Source: Garcia nutans (lineage: Eukaryota; Streptophyta; Magnoliopsida; Malpighiales; Euphorbiaceae). Taken from it: a stretch of DNA of 64,000 nt. The stretch is from positions 17,566,501 to 17,630,500 of the forward strand of contig CANTUV010000062.1 of NCBI GenBank assembly GCA_947685225.1. Direction: 5' to 3'. Below, piece after piece: positions 1-11,120 of this stretch; within the stretch, counting starts at the first letter, position 1, and each line of letters opens with the position of its first letter. The notes beneath the pieces were generated by a model. That model saw nothing but the letters and a program-made list of their open reading frames with translations. It was not told where the DNA came from and did no database searches. Position numbers and translations under genes: made by a program.

Positions 1-1591
1 TCGAGCGCAGCCCGCGTGCAATTTTTTTCGAAACTCTATTTTACTTGGTTTTTTTATTTTATTTCCAAAACAGTATTTAATTTTCTTAATATACTAGGTA
101 TTTGATTTTAGTTGCCTAGAAATACCACATTAAAACACACTAAAAGGGGCGGGATTTTTGAGGACTCTTGGGATCGGAACTATTGAAATTCTTTTTGGCA
201 ATTTATTCATAGCCTTCGACTTGAAGGATTAAGAAGCAGCAAACAACATACAATTCATCAAAAGGCAGCACACACTGTCTTTATTATTGTTCAACCAGAA
301 TTCAAATTGTGATATAACCAACAATAGAGATTTGAGTTTAACTAATAAATTCTTGTATTCATAGCAGCCATAACATGCTTCCTTTTTAATGTTTTATTAA
401 ACTATTTTGATATTAATTTTCTAGTAGCATAAAATTGTTGAATCTGAATTATATGTTTTATGAACCAAAATCCTAATATTTTAATACTCGTTAAATTAAT
501 TTTTGAAGTCTAAAACCCTAATTGTACTTTTCTAAAATTACAAAACAATAATCTAATCTCTCAAAACCATAATCAATTCTATATTTTTAAGATTCAGAGT
601 AGCTTATATTTTCCAAATACCTAACTTAAAATCCTATTTGCATGATCTTCAAATTTTATTTATTTAAACCCTAAACTTTAATATTAGCTTCATACAAATT
701 TCGAAACCCTAAATCCAAAACCTCCATTCTTTAGATTCAAATCCCAATTTATTTCAAACCTAATCTTTAATTCAAACATCCAGTAGCCATATTATTTCCT
801 TTATATTAAATATTTCCTAGTTGACTAATCTAGTAAGTAAAATACAAAACCCTAATTGTTAAACATAAAACACAAGAAACTCTAATTGATGCATAAACCC
901 TAAATTTATATACTTACTATTTTATTTAAATTAGATGAATTTTTATTATATATTTGGATTGATGTTTCATGTCTTTGATGAATGGTTGGTTACTTTTAAT
1001 GATTTGCTTTGGTTTCAAAACATTGTAAGAGGTATGTTTCCATTTTTTTGGGTACCTCATATTGTAAGCATCATGTAATTTAATTTATTTTAAAGTTTTT
1101 GGATCAATGTAAAGGACACGTTTCCACCTTTCGATGGGTGCCCCATTTAGTTTTAGATATTAGATGATGTAAGGACATGTTTCCATCCTCGGATGGGTGT
1201 CCATTTATTTGTTTTATTTGGACATTGTTGTGATTTTAATAAAGTATTTATTTATTTATATGATCGCACATAGTATGGATAATATCGTTATATTTAAGAA
1301 TTTTATAATATTAAGACCTGCAAAGGAGGCCGGTTCCAATGAACCAAGCATTGTGAGGGTGCTGGGCCATTTCTCACCTTCCCCACATGTACCCAACTTT
1401 TTGAACCCATTAGGGAGTTGGGGATTCCTTAGGAATTGAGTCATCCACCCCTTTCTTTTTCCCAGCCCGTCCGGGTGGCTACTTCATTTTTTCTAGGCTT
1501 AGGCCCGTGTTCCCTAAGGCCCTGAGTCTAAATAGTGCTGAAGTCATAAGAACCATTCTACCGGGAGTGGGTGCTAAAATCCCCGCTCACA
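1..1591 (+). repeat. 5' LTR of Ogre/Tat copy 1, 3' portion
   Basis: Positions 1262-1591 are the reverse complement of sequences at 45962-46280, 52485-52800 and 56808-57130. It ends CCCCGCTCACA at 1591, followed by a primer site. A complete LTR of this family (56808-58963) is about 2.16 kb, so the window starts roughly 0.5 kb inside this LTR. The body (about 480-900) is AT-rich and full of AAACCCTAA-like words. Short ORFs here recur in every LTR copy and are not taken as genes. Confidence 0.88.
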
Positions 1592-1592
1592 G

Positions 1593-1611
1593 TGACGACT
1601 CCACTTAGGAT
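1593..1611 (+). other. Degenerate tRNA primer-binding site
   Basis: TGACGACTCCACTTAGGAT lies one base after the LTR end. The matching site of the minus-strand copy (45943-45960) reads TGGTGACTCCACTGGAGA. Both look like decayed forms of the TGGCGACTCCACTGGGGA type used by Ogre-like elements (tRNA-Arg from memory, not checked). Confidence 0.6.
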
Positions 1612-2762
1612 AAGAGAAGTTGATTATGTTGGTCTTTATATTATTCTTTTCTTTCTTATCATGATATTATCGATTACATTATTTAGTTGCATCGAGTGCG
1701 TAAGTTAGGATGCCCTTGTTACCCATGTTGTGTTATGTAAGGGATACCATACTTTCCTCAAGGTATGGAGATCGAGTATGGCATAACCACTCATAGCCTT
1801 GTACCTTTTGGTATATACTTGCTATGGGAACCTAAGCCTTTTAACCTAAAGACTAAAGCTCATGTAATTAGCCTAGTTACTTTCCTTAGGTTTTTACCCC
1901 AAGTTCTTGTTGTTTGACTATGGTTAATTTATTTTGGCTTAAATCATGGCTTATTTGGTTTGTTCTTTTTCTAATATGTCCTAATTACATTGTGAGCTCA
2001 AATAATTTTTTCCTCCAAATCCAAAAGACCAAAGCTATTTTCAAGACTTTTCAAGATGGTCTTTGGACATAAAACGTTTCTAAAAATAAATCAAAAATTC
2101 TTTTCTCATGACCCAAATATAAAGCCCAAAATCTATTTTTTCTAAAATCTTTTTACAATGGGCTTAGAAATAAAATTATTTTCACAATCTTTTGAAAGAT
2201 GTTTATGAATATTTAGGTCAATTATGAAAATATCAAAAATCAAATGTGAGCCTAGTTTATACTAAAATTATTAACCATGAACGTTTTTGGCATGAATCAT
2301 TAGTTACTTTTTCAAGTGAGAGATCTATTTATAATAAACCTCTTAATTTAGTTTTAATCCAATATATTATAAAAGCTACTATAGTGGGTTGAATGGATTA
2401 AAACCTAATTAATGGGAATTATGATGAACTGATTTCTATTTTTAAAATATAACTATTAGTTAAAATGTCCGAGAAAATTATTCGAAAATAAGATACCCCA
2501 TTTTGGTATTTGTTAACCATATACCTAGGAAAAGAGACTCGCCATCCGTGTGTGGAAGTTATAAGGTTGGAAGGAATGTCCTAATTATCTTTGTTTGTTT
2601 GTTACTTGTACATATATGCATACATGCATACATATATTGGCATCACATATCATTAGTCCTTTCTGGCTCACAGCCCTAGATGATTCAAAAGCTTACGACA
2701 ATCCGACCTAAGCTGGAGATGAAGAATCTAGCAGCGACTCAATCACTTTTTCACCAAAACCA
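1612..2762 (+). other. Untranslated leader of Ogre/Tat copy 1
   Basis: About 1.15 kb between primer site and gag without a credible ORF. It is closely matched, in reverse, by 44780-45942 of the other gag-bearing copy, which shows that it is element leader and not host sequence. Confidence 0.75.
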
Positions 2763-4066
2763 ATGGAGCCCAAACAAATTCAAAGAATGGTGGATGACAC
2801 CCTCAATACTAAAATGGAAGAACTAAAAGAGGCCCTAGCTGAGATCATGAAGAATCAAATGATTACAATGTTTGGGCACACCATTGAAGCATCCGCAAGC
2901 ACCAAGAAGGATAAAGGGAAAGCTAAGGTTGGTGAAGTGATTTTTGATGATGACAACTGGGCTTAATACTTCCAAGATCCTCAAGACAAGAAAGAGGAAC
3001 CTAAGGTTGTTGAAAGATCAGCTATGGAGAAAGCTGAAACTTCAGATGTTGAGAAGCTAATTGCCGACTTGGAAAAGAAATTTGAAAAGAAGCTGAAAAT
3101 TGAAGAAATGTCCGAGGTTGACATATTGTTTGAGCTAGATGAAGAAGTTCCATACAAGTTCAAGATTCCATCCTTTGCAAAGTTTGATGGAACCAGAAAT
3201 CCTCACTTCCATGTGAAGCAGTAAATCACTACTATGCAGTCTGCCCAAGCTACTAAGGCTCAAACTCTAAGGTACTTCATGCTCTCATTCGATCCTATTA
3301 TCCAAAATTGGTTCAATACCTTAGATGATAACACTAAAAAAAGTTAGGATTGGTTATACAAGGCCTTTATCCAAAAATATGATACAAAGCTGAATTGGAA
3401 GTTACTCTAATGGTGGTGGACTCCATTAGACAAAGGCTGAATGGAAACTTCATGGATTATTTGAAGAGGTGGAGGAATAAGGCTTCATTGCTCAAGAGAA
3501 GGCCTGATGAATCTGATCAAATTAGAATGATCGTGAGAGGAGTGTTACCAAGCCTTTGCAAAAGGATGTCCCATACACTCATTCGAGATTTCAAGGAACT
3601 TTTACAAGCTGGTCTACAAATTAATGAGTGGGAAAGAGAGAAGAACCGCTTTTCAGCAAGAAGAAATGAGAAAGGAAGCTCCTAGTCTGGTAACCAAGGC
3701 ATGCAAACGGCAGTTAATGCTAATACTACTGGCCAAGGAGGAAGAAGGCATATTTTAGAATTAGGGAAGCCACTGTCATAGGTCCTCAATAATCTACAAA
3801 AGAAGGGATTGTTACAACCCTTAAATCCTCGTCCTTTGCCTAACCCTCTCCTTCCTAATTTTGACACTAAGGCATTTTGTCAATTTCATCAAATACAAGG
3901 GTACGACACGGATAAATGTATGAGGTTGAGGCATGAGAACCAAAATTTGATTGGTAGAGGGAGGATGAGATTTGGGATTCAATTGATAGTGATGATGATC
4001 TTGAACCCAAGAAGGAGGAATGAACCTGGTCTGAGCCTGAACAGAATAAAGTAATGAACACTAGAT
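2763..4066 (+). pseudogene. gag remnant of Ogre/Tat copy 1
   Basis: Capsid precursor of a Ty3 retrotransposon, which would assemble the cytoplasmic virus-like particle. The fragments read in order: an N-terminal piece beginning MEPKQIQRMVDDTLN (2763-2966), EVPYKFKIPSFAKFDGT (within 3024-3224), the conserved gag core with YLKRWRNKASLLKRRPDE and MIVRGVLPSLCKRMSHTL (3395-3685), and FCQFHQIQGYDTDKCMRLRHE-like Cys/His sequence (3809-4054). The first two pieces share one frame and the last two another, so there is at least one frameshift between 3224 and 3395, plus in-frame stops. A sister gag lies on the - strand at 43468-44779. Non-functional. Confidence 0.85.
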
Positions 4067-4213
4067 CTGCTAAGCCTTATACAAGGCCACCACCTAAGGA
4101 AGTAGAGGCTAACAATGGAAAGGAAGCTGAAGTGGGGAACAAAGAAGAAGAAGATGACACTGTGCTTAAACAGTTGAAAGAAAACCCAAGCAAGTGTTAG
4201 CATTTGGGACTTA

Positions 4214-4701
4214 TTGGCCACTTCTAAAAAGCACCATGAAACTATGGCCAAGGCCTTGGCTAGCATGCCAATTTCCACCTCTATAACACCAGATGAGCTG
4301 GTTAAATTCATAAAAGATAAAGGAGTGATGAAGTGTGAAGATATTCAAAAGAAGAGCAAAGTTAATATGGGAATGGTATCTTTCTTAAATGCAAATTTAC
4401 CGGAAGAGGGGAGAGATCACATTCGTCCTCTCTTTATCAAAGTAGAAATCAATGGAAAAAGGACTCCATGTGTGATGGTTGATGATGGGTCCACCATAAA
4501 TATCTGTCCACTTAAAATATTGCCAAAGCTAGCTATGTTAACGAGGGATCTAAGCCCAACGGAGGTAACCATTAGGGCTTATGACAATACCAAGAGGCAT
4601 GCCGAGGGGACTTTCAAAGCTGTTGTGAAGATTGGTCCAATTGAATCTATTATTGAATTTGTTGTTTTGGACATACCTATTACTTTTGCTCTGCTTTTGG
4701 G
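4214..4701 (+). pseudogene. Aspartic protease of Ogre/Tat copy 1, N-terminal part
   Basis: Retropepsin-type protease that would cleave the Gag-Pol polyprotein. The active-site motif VMVDDGSTINICPL is visible near 4470-4515, and the flap and C-terminal strand run into ITFALLLG at 4680-4702, where the reading frame is cut by a solo LTR. The missing continuation, which in this family begins with an RPWFHP-like stretch, resumes at 6464. The motif itself is unharmed, but the frame is broken upstream at 4198 and downstream by the insertion. Confidence 0.82.
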
Positions 4702-5844
4702 ATGATTGGTGCACATCGCGCTGCGCTATAACAATACCGCAAGTGCACGGGTCGCCCAAGTAATAAAGTAGTGAGTGAGTTATTGTTCCACTGAGGACAA
4801 GGCCAAGTACTAGTGCAAATCTTAACTGTTATTTAGCAAATTAATATTTTTGTGTGAAGTTTTGTAATTAAAGGCAATTAACTTAAATAATTGAAAGCAA
4901 AGATAAATTGTGTGTTGTGTAAAAAGGTTTGATGATAAAGATAATATCCAGATATTGAATCCCCCTAGCCACAATTACATCACATAATAGAGTTGAATTG
5001 GCATTCCTCTAACTTAGACTAAAACCTCTCTCGAGTGAATTAATCCCTAATCACTAAGAAGAGTGCCAGAATCTCTTCTAAAAACACAATTAAATAGATC
5101 TTGCATTAAGAAAAAGGAACTATATACCAAAGGATCTTGTAAGTCTATCTCTAGCACCCCAATCAATCCTCAACCCTTATGAGTAATCAATTCATATCAA
5201 GCTTTCTCAAGTCAATAATATGAAAATGGCAACCAATCAATAAGCATGCTATTATCAATTGGAAATAAATCATTAAGCATCATAAGAATAAAACAACTCC
5301 ATCAATTAAAATTATCTAGTTATACAAATAAGCTAGAGTTCTTCAATATCTAGATAGAGAATGATTTAGTTCATGATCAATACACTTAATACAATCAACA
5401 ACAACAATAACATTAAAATGAATTAAAAGGAGAAAATAGAAAAACCCCTTTCAATGTAGCTTCTTCAATCTCCAAGAGCTGCTAATGGAAGATGGAGATG
5501 TTGGAGAGGATGGAAATGGAGAATGAAGATGAAAAGACAAGGAAAGTGTCACTCCCTCCTTGCCCAAAACATGTATGCCCAGCCTCCTCCTCTCAAACCT
5601 CTCTTCTCTGCCTCCGTTCTCTGTTTCCTGCACAAACCTCCAGCCCTCTCTCTATAGAAGCTCTCTTCATCTTCATCTTCTTCTCTTTTTAAATCATTCC
5701 AAGCTCAAACCCATGCCTTCCAACTCACTTCTAGCTCACACCACTCTCCCTTGTTCCCCACATCCTCCTTGTTTAGTATTTCTTTTGGCAAGCACAATGT
5801 TTTGTTCCCCACTTTGTTCCTCAACCCGTGCAAAAGAATCCATC

Positions 5845-5852
5845 TTTTTATA
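5845..5852 (-). promoter_or_regulatory. TATA box of the Athila solo LTR
   Basis: TATAAAAA on the - strand, directly downstream in element sense of the palindrome array. The same arrangement is seen at 59830-59837. This marks the U3/R boundary region. Confidence 0.55.
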
Positions 5853-5853
5853 G

Positions 5854-6300
5854 GTGACACGACCAAGCCATGAGAGGCTTTGCCATGTCTCTTGTTTTTC
5901 TTTGGGACACGGCCAAGCTAGTTGGCCGTGTCTCTTGCTGCCCCTCTTCCTTTCTTTCTTTTCTCTTTGGTTTCATAGGGTGACACGGCCAAGCTTCTGG
6001 CCGTGTCACTTGGGTGTGTCACCTTCTGCTTGTTTCTTTTCTTCTTTTGTTCTTTGTCTAGGCATGGGACATGGCCAAGCTTGTGTCCATGTCATGTGAC
6101 GCGGCCACTAGCTTGGGCGTGTCACCTGCCAGTGTTAGCTTCTGACTTCATTTTCTTCCTTCTTTGCTTGGTTCTTTGGTTTATGTTCTTTGGGTGAGAC
6201 ACGGCCACTGGCTTGGCCGTGTCTTTTGGGTGTGTCAGCTACTATCATGCAATTCTCTTGAGGGACACGGCCAAGCTTGATTTGGCTTGGCCATGTCTTG
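5854..6300 (-). repeat. Palindrome array in U3 of the Athila solo LTR
   Basis: At least five GACACGGCC..GGCCGTGTC inverted repeats spaced 60-120 bp apart. Perfect arms are GACACGGCCAA/TTGGCCGTGTC at 5906-5932 (11 bp, 5-nt loop), GTGACACGGCC/GGCCGTGTCAC at 5980-6009 (11 bp) and GACACGGCCA/TGGCCGTGTC at 6198-6223 (10 bp). The array lies just upstream of the TATA box. Confidence 0.85.
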
Positions 6301-6463
6301 CTTGATTCATGCTCTTTCTTCATTGTTTTGACCATCCAATGGAGTTTTTCCACCTTAACCTAAAACAAACACTTAAAACAAACTTTAAACCAAAATCAAA
6401 TGAAAAATTAACTAAAAACACATTAAAATCATACTAAAAACAAGTATAAAAATACTCTTATCA

Positions 6464-7097
6464 ACGACCGTGGTTTCATCCTCTTGTTGGAGTTCCTTCC
6501 ACCCTTCATCAAAAGATCAAGTTTCCTAACGGAGATGAGACAGTGGTCATCGAGGCCGAAGTTAATGAGGTTGTTGACACTCTAATGATTGAGAGGCCTC
6601 TCAATGGTTTTCAAGTAGCTGCAATTTCTAATGATGAAGTAGTGGACTCCAAGGTCTTGAACATGATAAAGAACATGAGCTACTTTCCCGGTGCTGGTCT
6701 TGGAAAGGGCAAGGCTTGTGTGACAAAGGTTCTAGATTTCAAGACTCAAACTATCAAGAAAGGGTTGGGGTATGAAGAAGCTAGCAAAGAGGTTCATCCA
6801 AAGAAGAATGAGAAGATGAGCTTCCCACCACTTGAAGAGATCTTTGTCAAAGCTCGAAACATGGGACCACACCAAGGAATGCCCGAGCCAATCATGTTCA
6901 TTGAAAAGTTGATCCCGGGTTTTGAAATTTTTTCTGATGTTGCCGAGTTAGTGGAACAAGTGAAGAAAGAGCCCACCTTGCCAGCCAACAAGAAGCCCAA
7001 TCCAAAAGAAGAGAAGAAAGTTGTCCTAAAAGCCGATAAGACTCCAGAGGAGATTGCTGCTCTGGGTGAAGAGAAGTTTGAAGATGTTCTGCTTTAA
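6464..7097 (+). pseudogene. Protease C-terminus and G-patch-like linker of Ogre/Tat copy 1
   Basis: Resumes the protease frame with CGACCGTGGTTTCATCC (RPWFHP) and continues through a linker. Residues encoded at about 6670-6780 read YFPGAGLGKGKACVTK then KKGLGYEE. This glycine pattern is that of a G-patch, a nucleic-acid-binding module found between protease and RT in this group of Tat elements. The open frame 6543-7097 ends at TAA 7095-7097, within what should be a continuous Pol polyprotein. Confidence 0.72.
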
Positions 7098-7378
7098 GAT
7101 TTTGAGAACAATGATTTTGATTTTAATTTATCTTCTTTGTATGAGGATGATGATGTTTTCTTTTCCAAAATGAATGCAATAAAGTCTGATTTTTCTTACT
7201 TGTGTGATGTTTCTCCTAATGATTGCATACATTTAAATAGTGGTTACATGAGCATCTTTAATATTAACTCTGTCGATACACAATCATTAAATTTAGAAAC
7301 AACCAAAAATCTTAAAAATATTAGCATAGCATCCGACCTTACTCCTGATGAGAGAGAGAGATTTTAAAAAAAAATTTT
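7098..7378 (+). pseudogene. Pol linker between G-patch and RT
   Basis: Same frame as the G-patch segment after one stop (7137-7367). The acidic, low-complexity linker ends DLTPDERERF, which in related elements directly precedes the RT connection. An A-rich run at 7366-7379 follows a stop and a frame change. No independent function can be inferred. Confidence 0.55.
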
Positions 7379-7379
7379 A

Positions 7380-7890
7380 AAAATATAAAGAAGTATTTGC
7401 TTGGTCTTATGAGGATATGCCTGGAATAGATCGAGACATAGCCAAACATCTGATTCCTACTTACACTCACATGATACTCGTCAAACAAAAGCTTCGGTGG
7501 TTAAGACCTTTATGGACTGAATTGGTTAAAGAAGAGGTCACTAAACAAATATAAGTAAAGTTCCTGGAAGTAATGAATTATCCATATTGGCTAGCCAATA
7601 TAGTACCCGTGCCAAAGAAAGATGAAAGAATTAGGGTTTGTGTAGACTATAGAGATTTAAACAAAGCTTCCCCTAAAGATGATTTTTCTTTACCCTATAT
7701 AGATGTTCTCATTGATAGTGCAACCTCTAGCATGCTACACTCGTTTATAGATGAATTTTTCTGATACAACCAAGTGTTAATGGCCCAAGAGGATAAAGTT
7801 AAAACTGCCTTCACTACTACATGGGGTATATTTTGTTATAGGGCGATGATGTTTGGGTTAAAGAATGCTGGAGCAACCTATCAAAGGATG
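7380..7890 (+). pseudogene. Reverse transcriptase of Ogre/Tat copy 1, N-terminal half
   Basis: Fingers and palm of a Ty3 RT. NYPYWLANIVPVPKKDERIR and VCVDYRDLNKASPKDDFSLP are read at 7573-7700, and MFGLKNAGATYQRM is read at 7849-7890 just before the family-A insertion. Stops at 7365-7380, 7551-7553 and 7762-7764 show decay. The RT continues at 17939. Confidence 0.86.
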
Positions 7891-7895
7891 GCCAC

Positions 7896-10800
7896 TGTAA
7901 TATCCCTAAGTGTGCTTAGAAGTTATGATAATGTTGTTATTATTGAATTGAGTGTGTGATTGATAAGTGGTAATTATGTTGTTTGAAGAAAAGCATTGTG
8001 TAGAGTGAAGTGTATATGTTGTGTATATGGTCATATATATATATAATATAAGTTGGTCAAAGGGCTTGGTCAAGGGAAGAGGATATTTTATTTGTGATTG
8101 TGAAATTACAAACATGGGCTTGTAAAAGACAAAGGTTTAGTTATATGGTTGAGGGTAGTTTGGTAATTTTCTTTTGGAAGGGTATTTAATGCCTATTGAC
8201 TTTGTGTTTTCTTCATCATTTCTTCTTCTTCTTCTTGTTGATGGCCGGCTCACTCAAAGACAAAGGAAAGCAAGAGAGCAAGTGATGATTTTGGAATTTT
8301 AAGCTCAAAAGTGAAGGAAGATCTCAAGTATACAAGTTGGAATTTCAAGAATTTCATGATTTTAGTAAGTTTTCTCATGTTTGCCTTTGTTATTTTTGAA
8401 GATGTGTGTGAGTTGAGTTAGGGTTATTGATAGTATGATTAAGTGTGTTGATGATTTGTTGATTAGAGTTGAAATTGATTTTAAAATAAGAAGTTAAATT
8501 GGTGTTGGTGATGGAAGAGTAAGAGTTGTGTTTAGTGAATATTTTTCTGTTTTACAATTAGTAAAGGCTGTGACTTGTATGATTTTTAATTAATTATAGA
8601 AAAATGTTCTTGAATTGAATTTTTGATATGTTGTGCCTCTATGAGTCTAGAAGGACTGAAAAATATGTTGATTCGATTTTGGAATGGTTATGAGTTTAGA
8701 AAGATTATTTTTATTAGACCTGTTCCAGCAGGTACCTTAACTGAGACTGCTATATTTCGGGATTTTTAATAAAATGTAGAAAAATCATATCCAATTGAAT
8801 TTTGGATATGTTGTTGCTCAGTGAGTCTAGTATTTGAGAAAAATAATTTGGAACCACGTTGATTGAATTTGATTTATGGAATTCACAAAGTTCAGAACTG
8901 CTGCCAGGATGCAGGGCAATTGGGGCAGTCTGGTTAGGTGAACTATTTGACCAAGATTTTGTGTTCCGTTTGATCTGAAATTTTAAAGAAATGATTTTAA
9001 GATACAAAACTAAATTCTGTAAAAATTTTAGAATTTTTAGTCAAGTAGATTATTTTATACAATTTTTCAAAATAAGGATAAAATGGAGTCTAAAACCAGA
9101 ATGTACTATTCATATGGTCATTTTGCTAATATTCCTTTTGGATTAGGTTGTGAAGAGGTTGAATTGCCCTAATTTGTGAAGTGAAGAACTATTGAGTGGA
9201 GAAGAGTTTAGAGTGGTGTGAAATGTTATTAAGGTAAGTACCAATGTTGCATGATTGCATTGTTAATGCATATCACTAATGTATTTTGATGTGTTTACAT
9301 CATTAATGATATGTATATATATAATTGTGTTATGGGAAAATGAAAGATGTGAATGATTTGATGAATATTAATGTATGAGAATACAATTGATTGAGTATAA
9401 TTAAATAATGTTAGGTAAATTATTACATTGTTAATCTAATGTGACTTGTATAGTGTGAAAGAGAAGAGGATCATTCAACAAGGTATGAGCTATGCAAATT
9501 TATTATGATAAACACTTTTATGAAGAATTACTTTAATGTACTTTGTAATGTTATAGCAATGATGCTATATGTATAATGTGAATCATGTGATTGAATAATG
9601 ATATGTTCATTTGGTTAATGTAATTGATGTTGAGTATTATAATGATGATGCACATGATACTATATGAACAATACTATGTTTTGTGTATTATGAATCTTGT
9701 GAATTGTATCGTGCTATATGAATAAGGTACTTTGTAATGTCATAGCAATGATGTTATATGTATCATATGGATTGAGATATGATATGTTGTGAAGCCATTG
9801 TGATTGGCTATGATGATCTAATTGAAAGAAATAAGGCATGTTTGCCTAGATGATAATGAACATTGAGATTGAAATTGATAATGAAACAATAAGTGAAATA
9901 TGTGTTTAATGTGTTATTCAGTCTTCAGAGTTCTGGGTTTGGAGGCATGCCTATAAAATGAAAAAGGTAACAGTCTTGCCGGGTTGAGGATCTCTTCAAA
10001 TTGAGTTGAATTGAGGTCCAAGAGACTGGGTCTGTTACACTATGAGAATTGTGAATATGAAATATATGATTGGTAACAGTCTTGCCGGGTTGAGGATCTC
10101 CTCATGATGAGTTGATGGTCCAAGAGACTAGGTCTGTTACACTATCCATGGATAGAAATATTGATATATGATGTCTACGGGCTTGATGATTATGATTATA
10201 GACCAAAGCAGTAACTCTGAACTCTGAATAACATAGTGGTGTCTGTTGGGCCCGAGTCTGTCTTTGTTGTCAATGTGATATACAAATGTTGAAAGAAATG
10301 GATAATGAAATCTTTGGTATACTTCATTGGACATGTGATTGATGATATGTAATATGTGCGTTGAAATATTGATTATGAGCACTAGTGATGAATCATTAAT
10401 GTTGAATTGTGAATAAAGAAATGTAATGATTGGTATGATGTATAATGTGTGTATTAGCATTGATTGTGAATTCAATTGATGAATTGTGGTTGATGACAAT
10501 GATTGTCTTAATTGGAAATGTGACTTATGATTAGTATGATGTATAATGTGTGTATTGAGATGTTGATTGTGAATATTAGTGATGGGTTGGACTTGGTAGA
10601 AATGTTATGTTTATATGTGTATAAGATATGAGATTAGTTGAAAGATATGAAAGGTGCAAATGAATAGGGATAAACTTAATAAGAACTAAAAGTATATGGA
10701 ATTGAGATATCTTTATATGTTAGTGTTTCCATGATATATGTTTGTATTTTATATTTGTACTACTAAGCTTTCGAGCTTAGCGCGGATGTATTATCGCGCA

Positions 10801-11101
10801 GGTAGCTTGGTGGAAGATATGAAGTCTTTTGGTATGCCACGAGAAGAGTAAGATTTTGTCGAGACCAACTAGAGGGTAATGCATACATGTATCCACTTTA
10901 AGTATGTTATATTATATGTATAAATGAAGTTTTGATAAAGACAATAATTTGTAAGTGTTCTTTAAATTGACCTATTATGGTTTGAATTTTGTTACAGGTA
11001 TTGAAAGGTAAAAAGAAAAGTGGCATCCTTATACTTTATATACTTACTGTATGTATACTAGGTATATGTATAGTATTTATATGGAGTATTGGGGTGTTAC
11101 A
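7896..11101 (+). repeat. 5' LTR of family-A element
   Basis: 3206 bp, TG..CA. Within it are the central block shared with family B (8541-9121), two GTAACAG..CTGTTAC inverted repeats (9967-10038 and 10073-10140), and a twin hairpin at 10763-10799. It is low in GC with no coding potential; the ORFs at 8750-9007 and 10137-10499 recur in the 3' LTR simply because the DNA does. Confidence 0.93.
10763..10799 (+). other. Twin hairpin in family-A LTR
   Basis: CTAAGCT-TTCG-AGCTTAG (10763-10780; 7-bp stem with a UUCG-type loop) abuts GCGCG..CGCGC (10780-10799). It is repeated at 17595-17631 in the 3' LTR, and the second hairpin is kept in the diverged solo LTR at 48796-48815. Confidence 0.7.
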
Positions 11102-11108
11102 ATTATTT

Positions 11109-11120
11109 TGGTATCAGAGC
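11109..11120 (+). other. tRNA-iMet primer-binding site of family-A element
   Basis: TGGTATCAGAGC, a perfect match to the standard plant initiator-Met primer site, 7 bases after the 5' LTR. Confidence 0.93.

Larger units (their letters stand above)
4707..6463 (-). repeat. Solo LTR of an Athila-type element inserted in the protease
   Basis: The ends are TGGTGCACATCGCG at 4707 and CTCTTATCA at 6463 (TG..CA, 1757 bp). The flanks are ATGAT (4702-4706) and ACGAC (6464-6468), readable as a 5-bp target duplication with two C-to-T changes. Removing the LTR and one flank restores the protease frame across LLLG/RPW. The reversed sequence matches the LTR at 59315-64000, and the ends match the LTR at 37775-39184. 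The element sense is the - strand. ORFs inside it, including those at 5492-6197, follow the palindrome array and are not genes. Confidence 0.88.

Noticed and set aside
5492..6197. Overlapping ORFs rich in Ser, Leu and Phe
   Set aside because: They are in the Athila solo LTR and come from pyrimidine-rich DNA and the palindrome repeats; no family resemblance.
10137..10499. A 120-codon ORF on the - strand, repeated at 16969-17331
   Set aside because: It lies in the family-A LTRs, which are duplicates of each other. The protein is low-complexity (Ile, His, Asn, Tyr from AT-rich DNA), and the diverged solo LTR at 48366-48638 keeps only a short motif.
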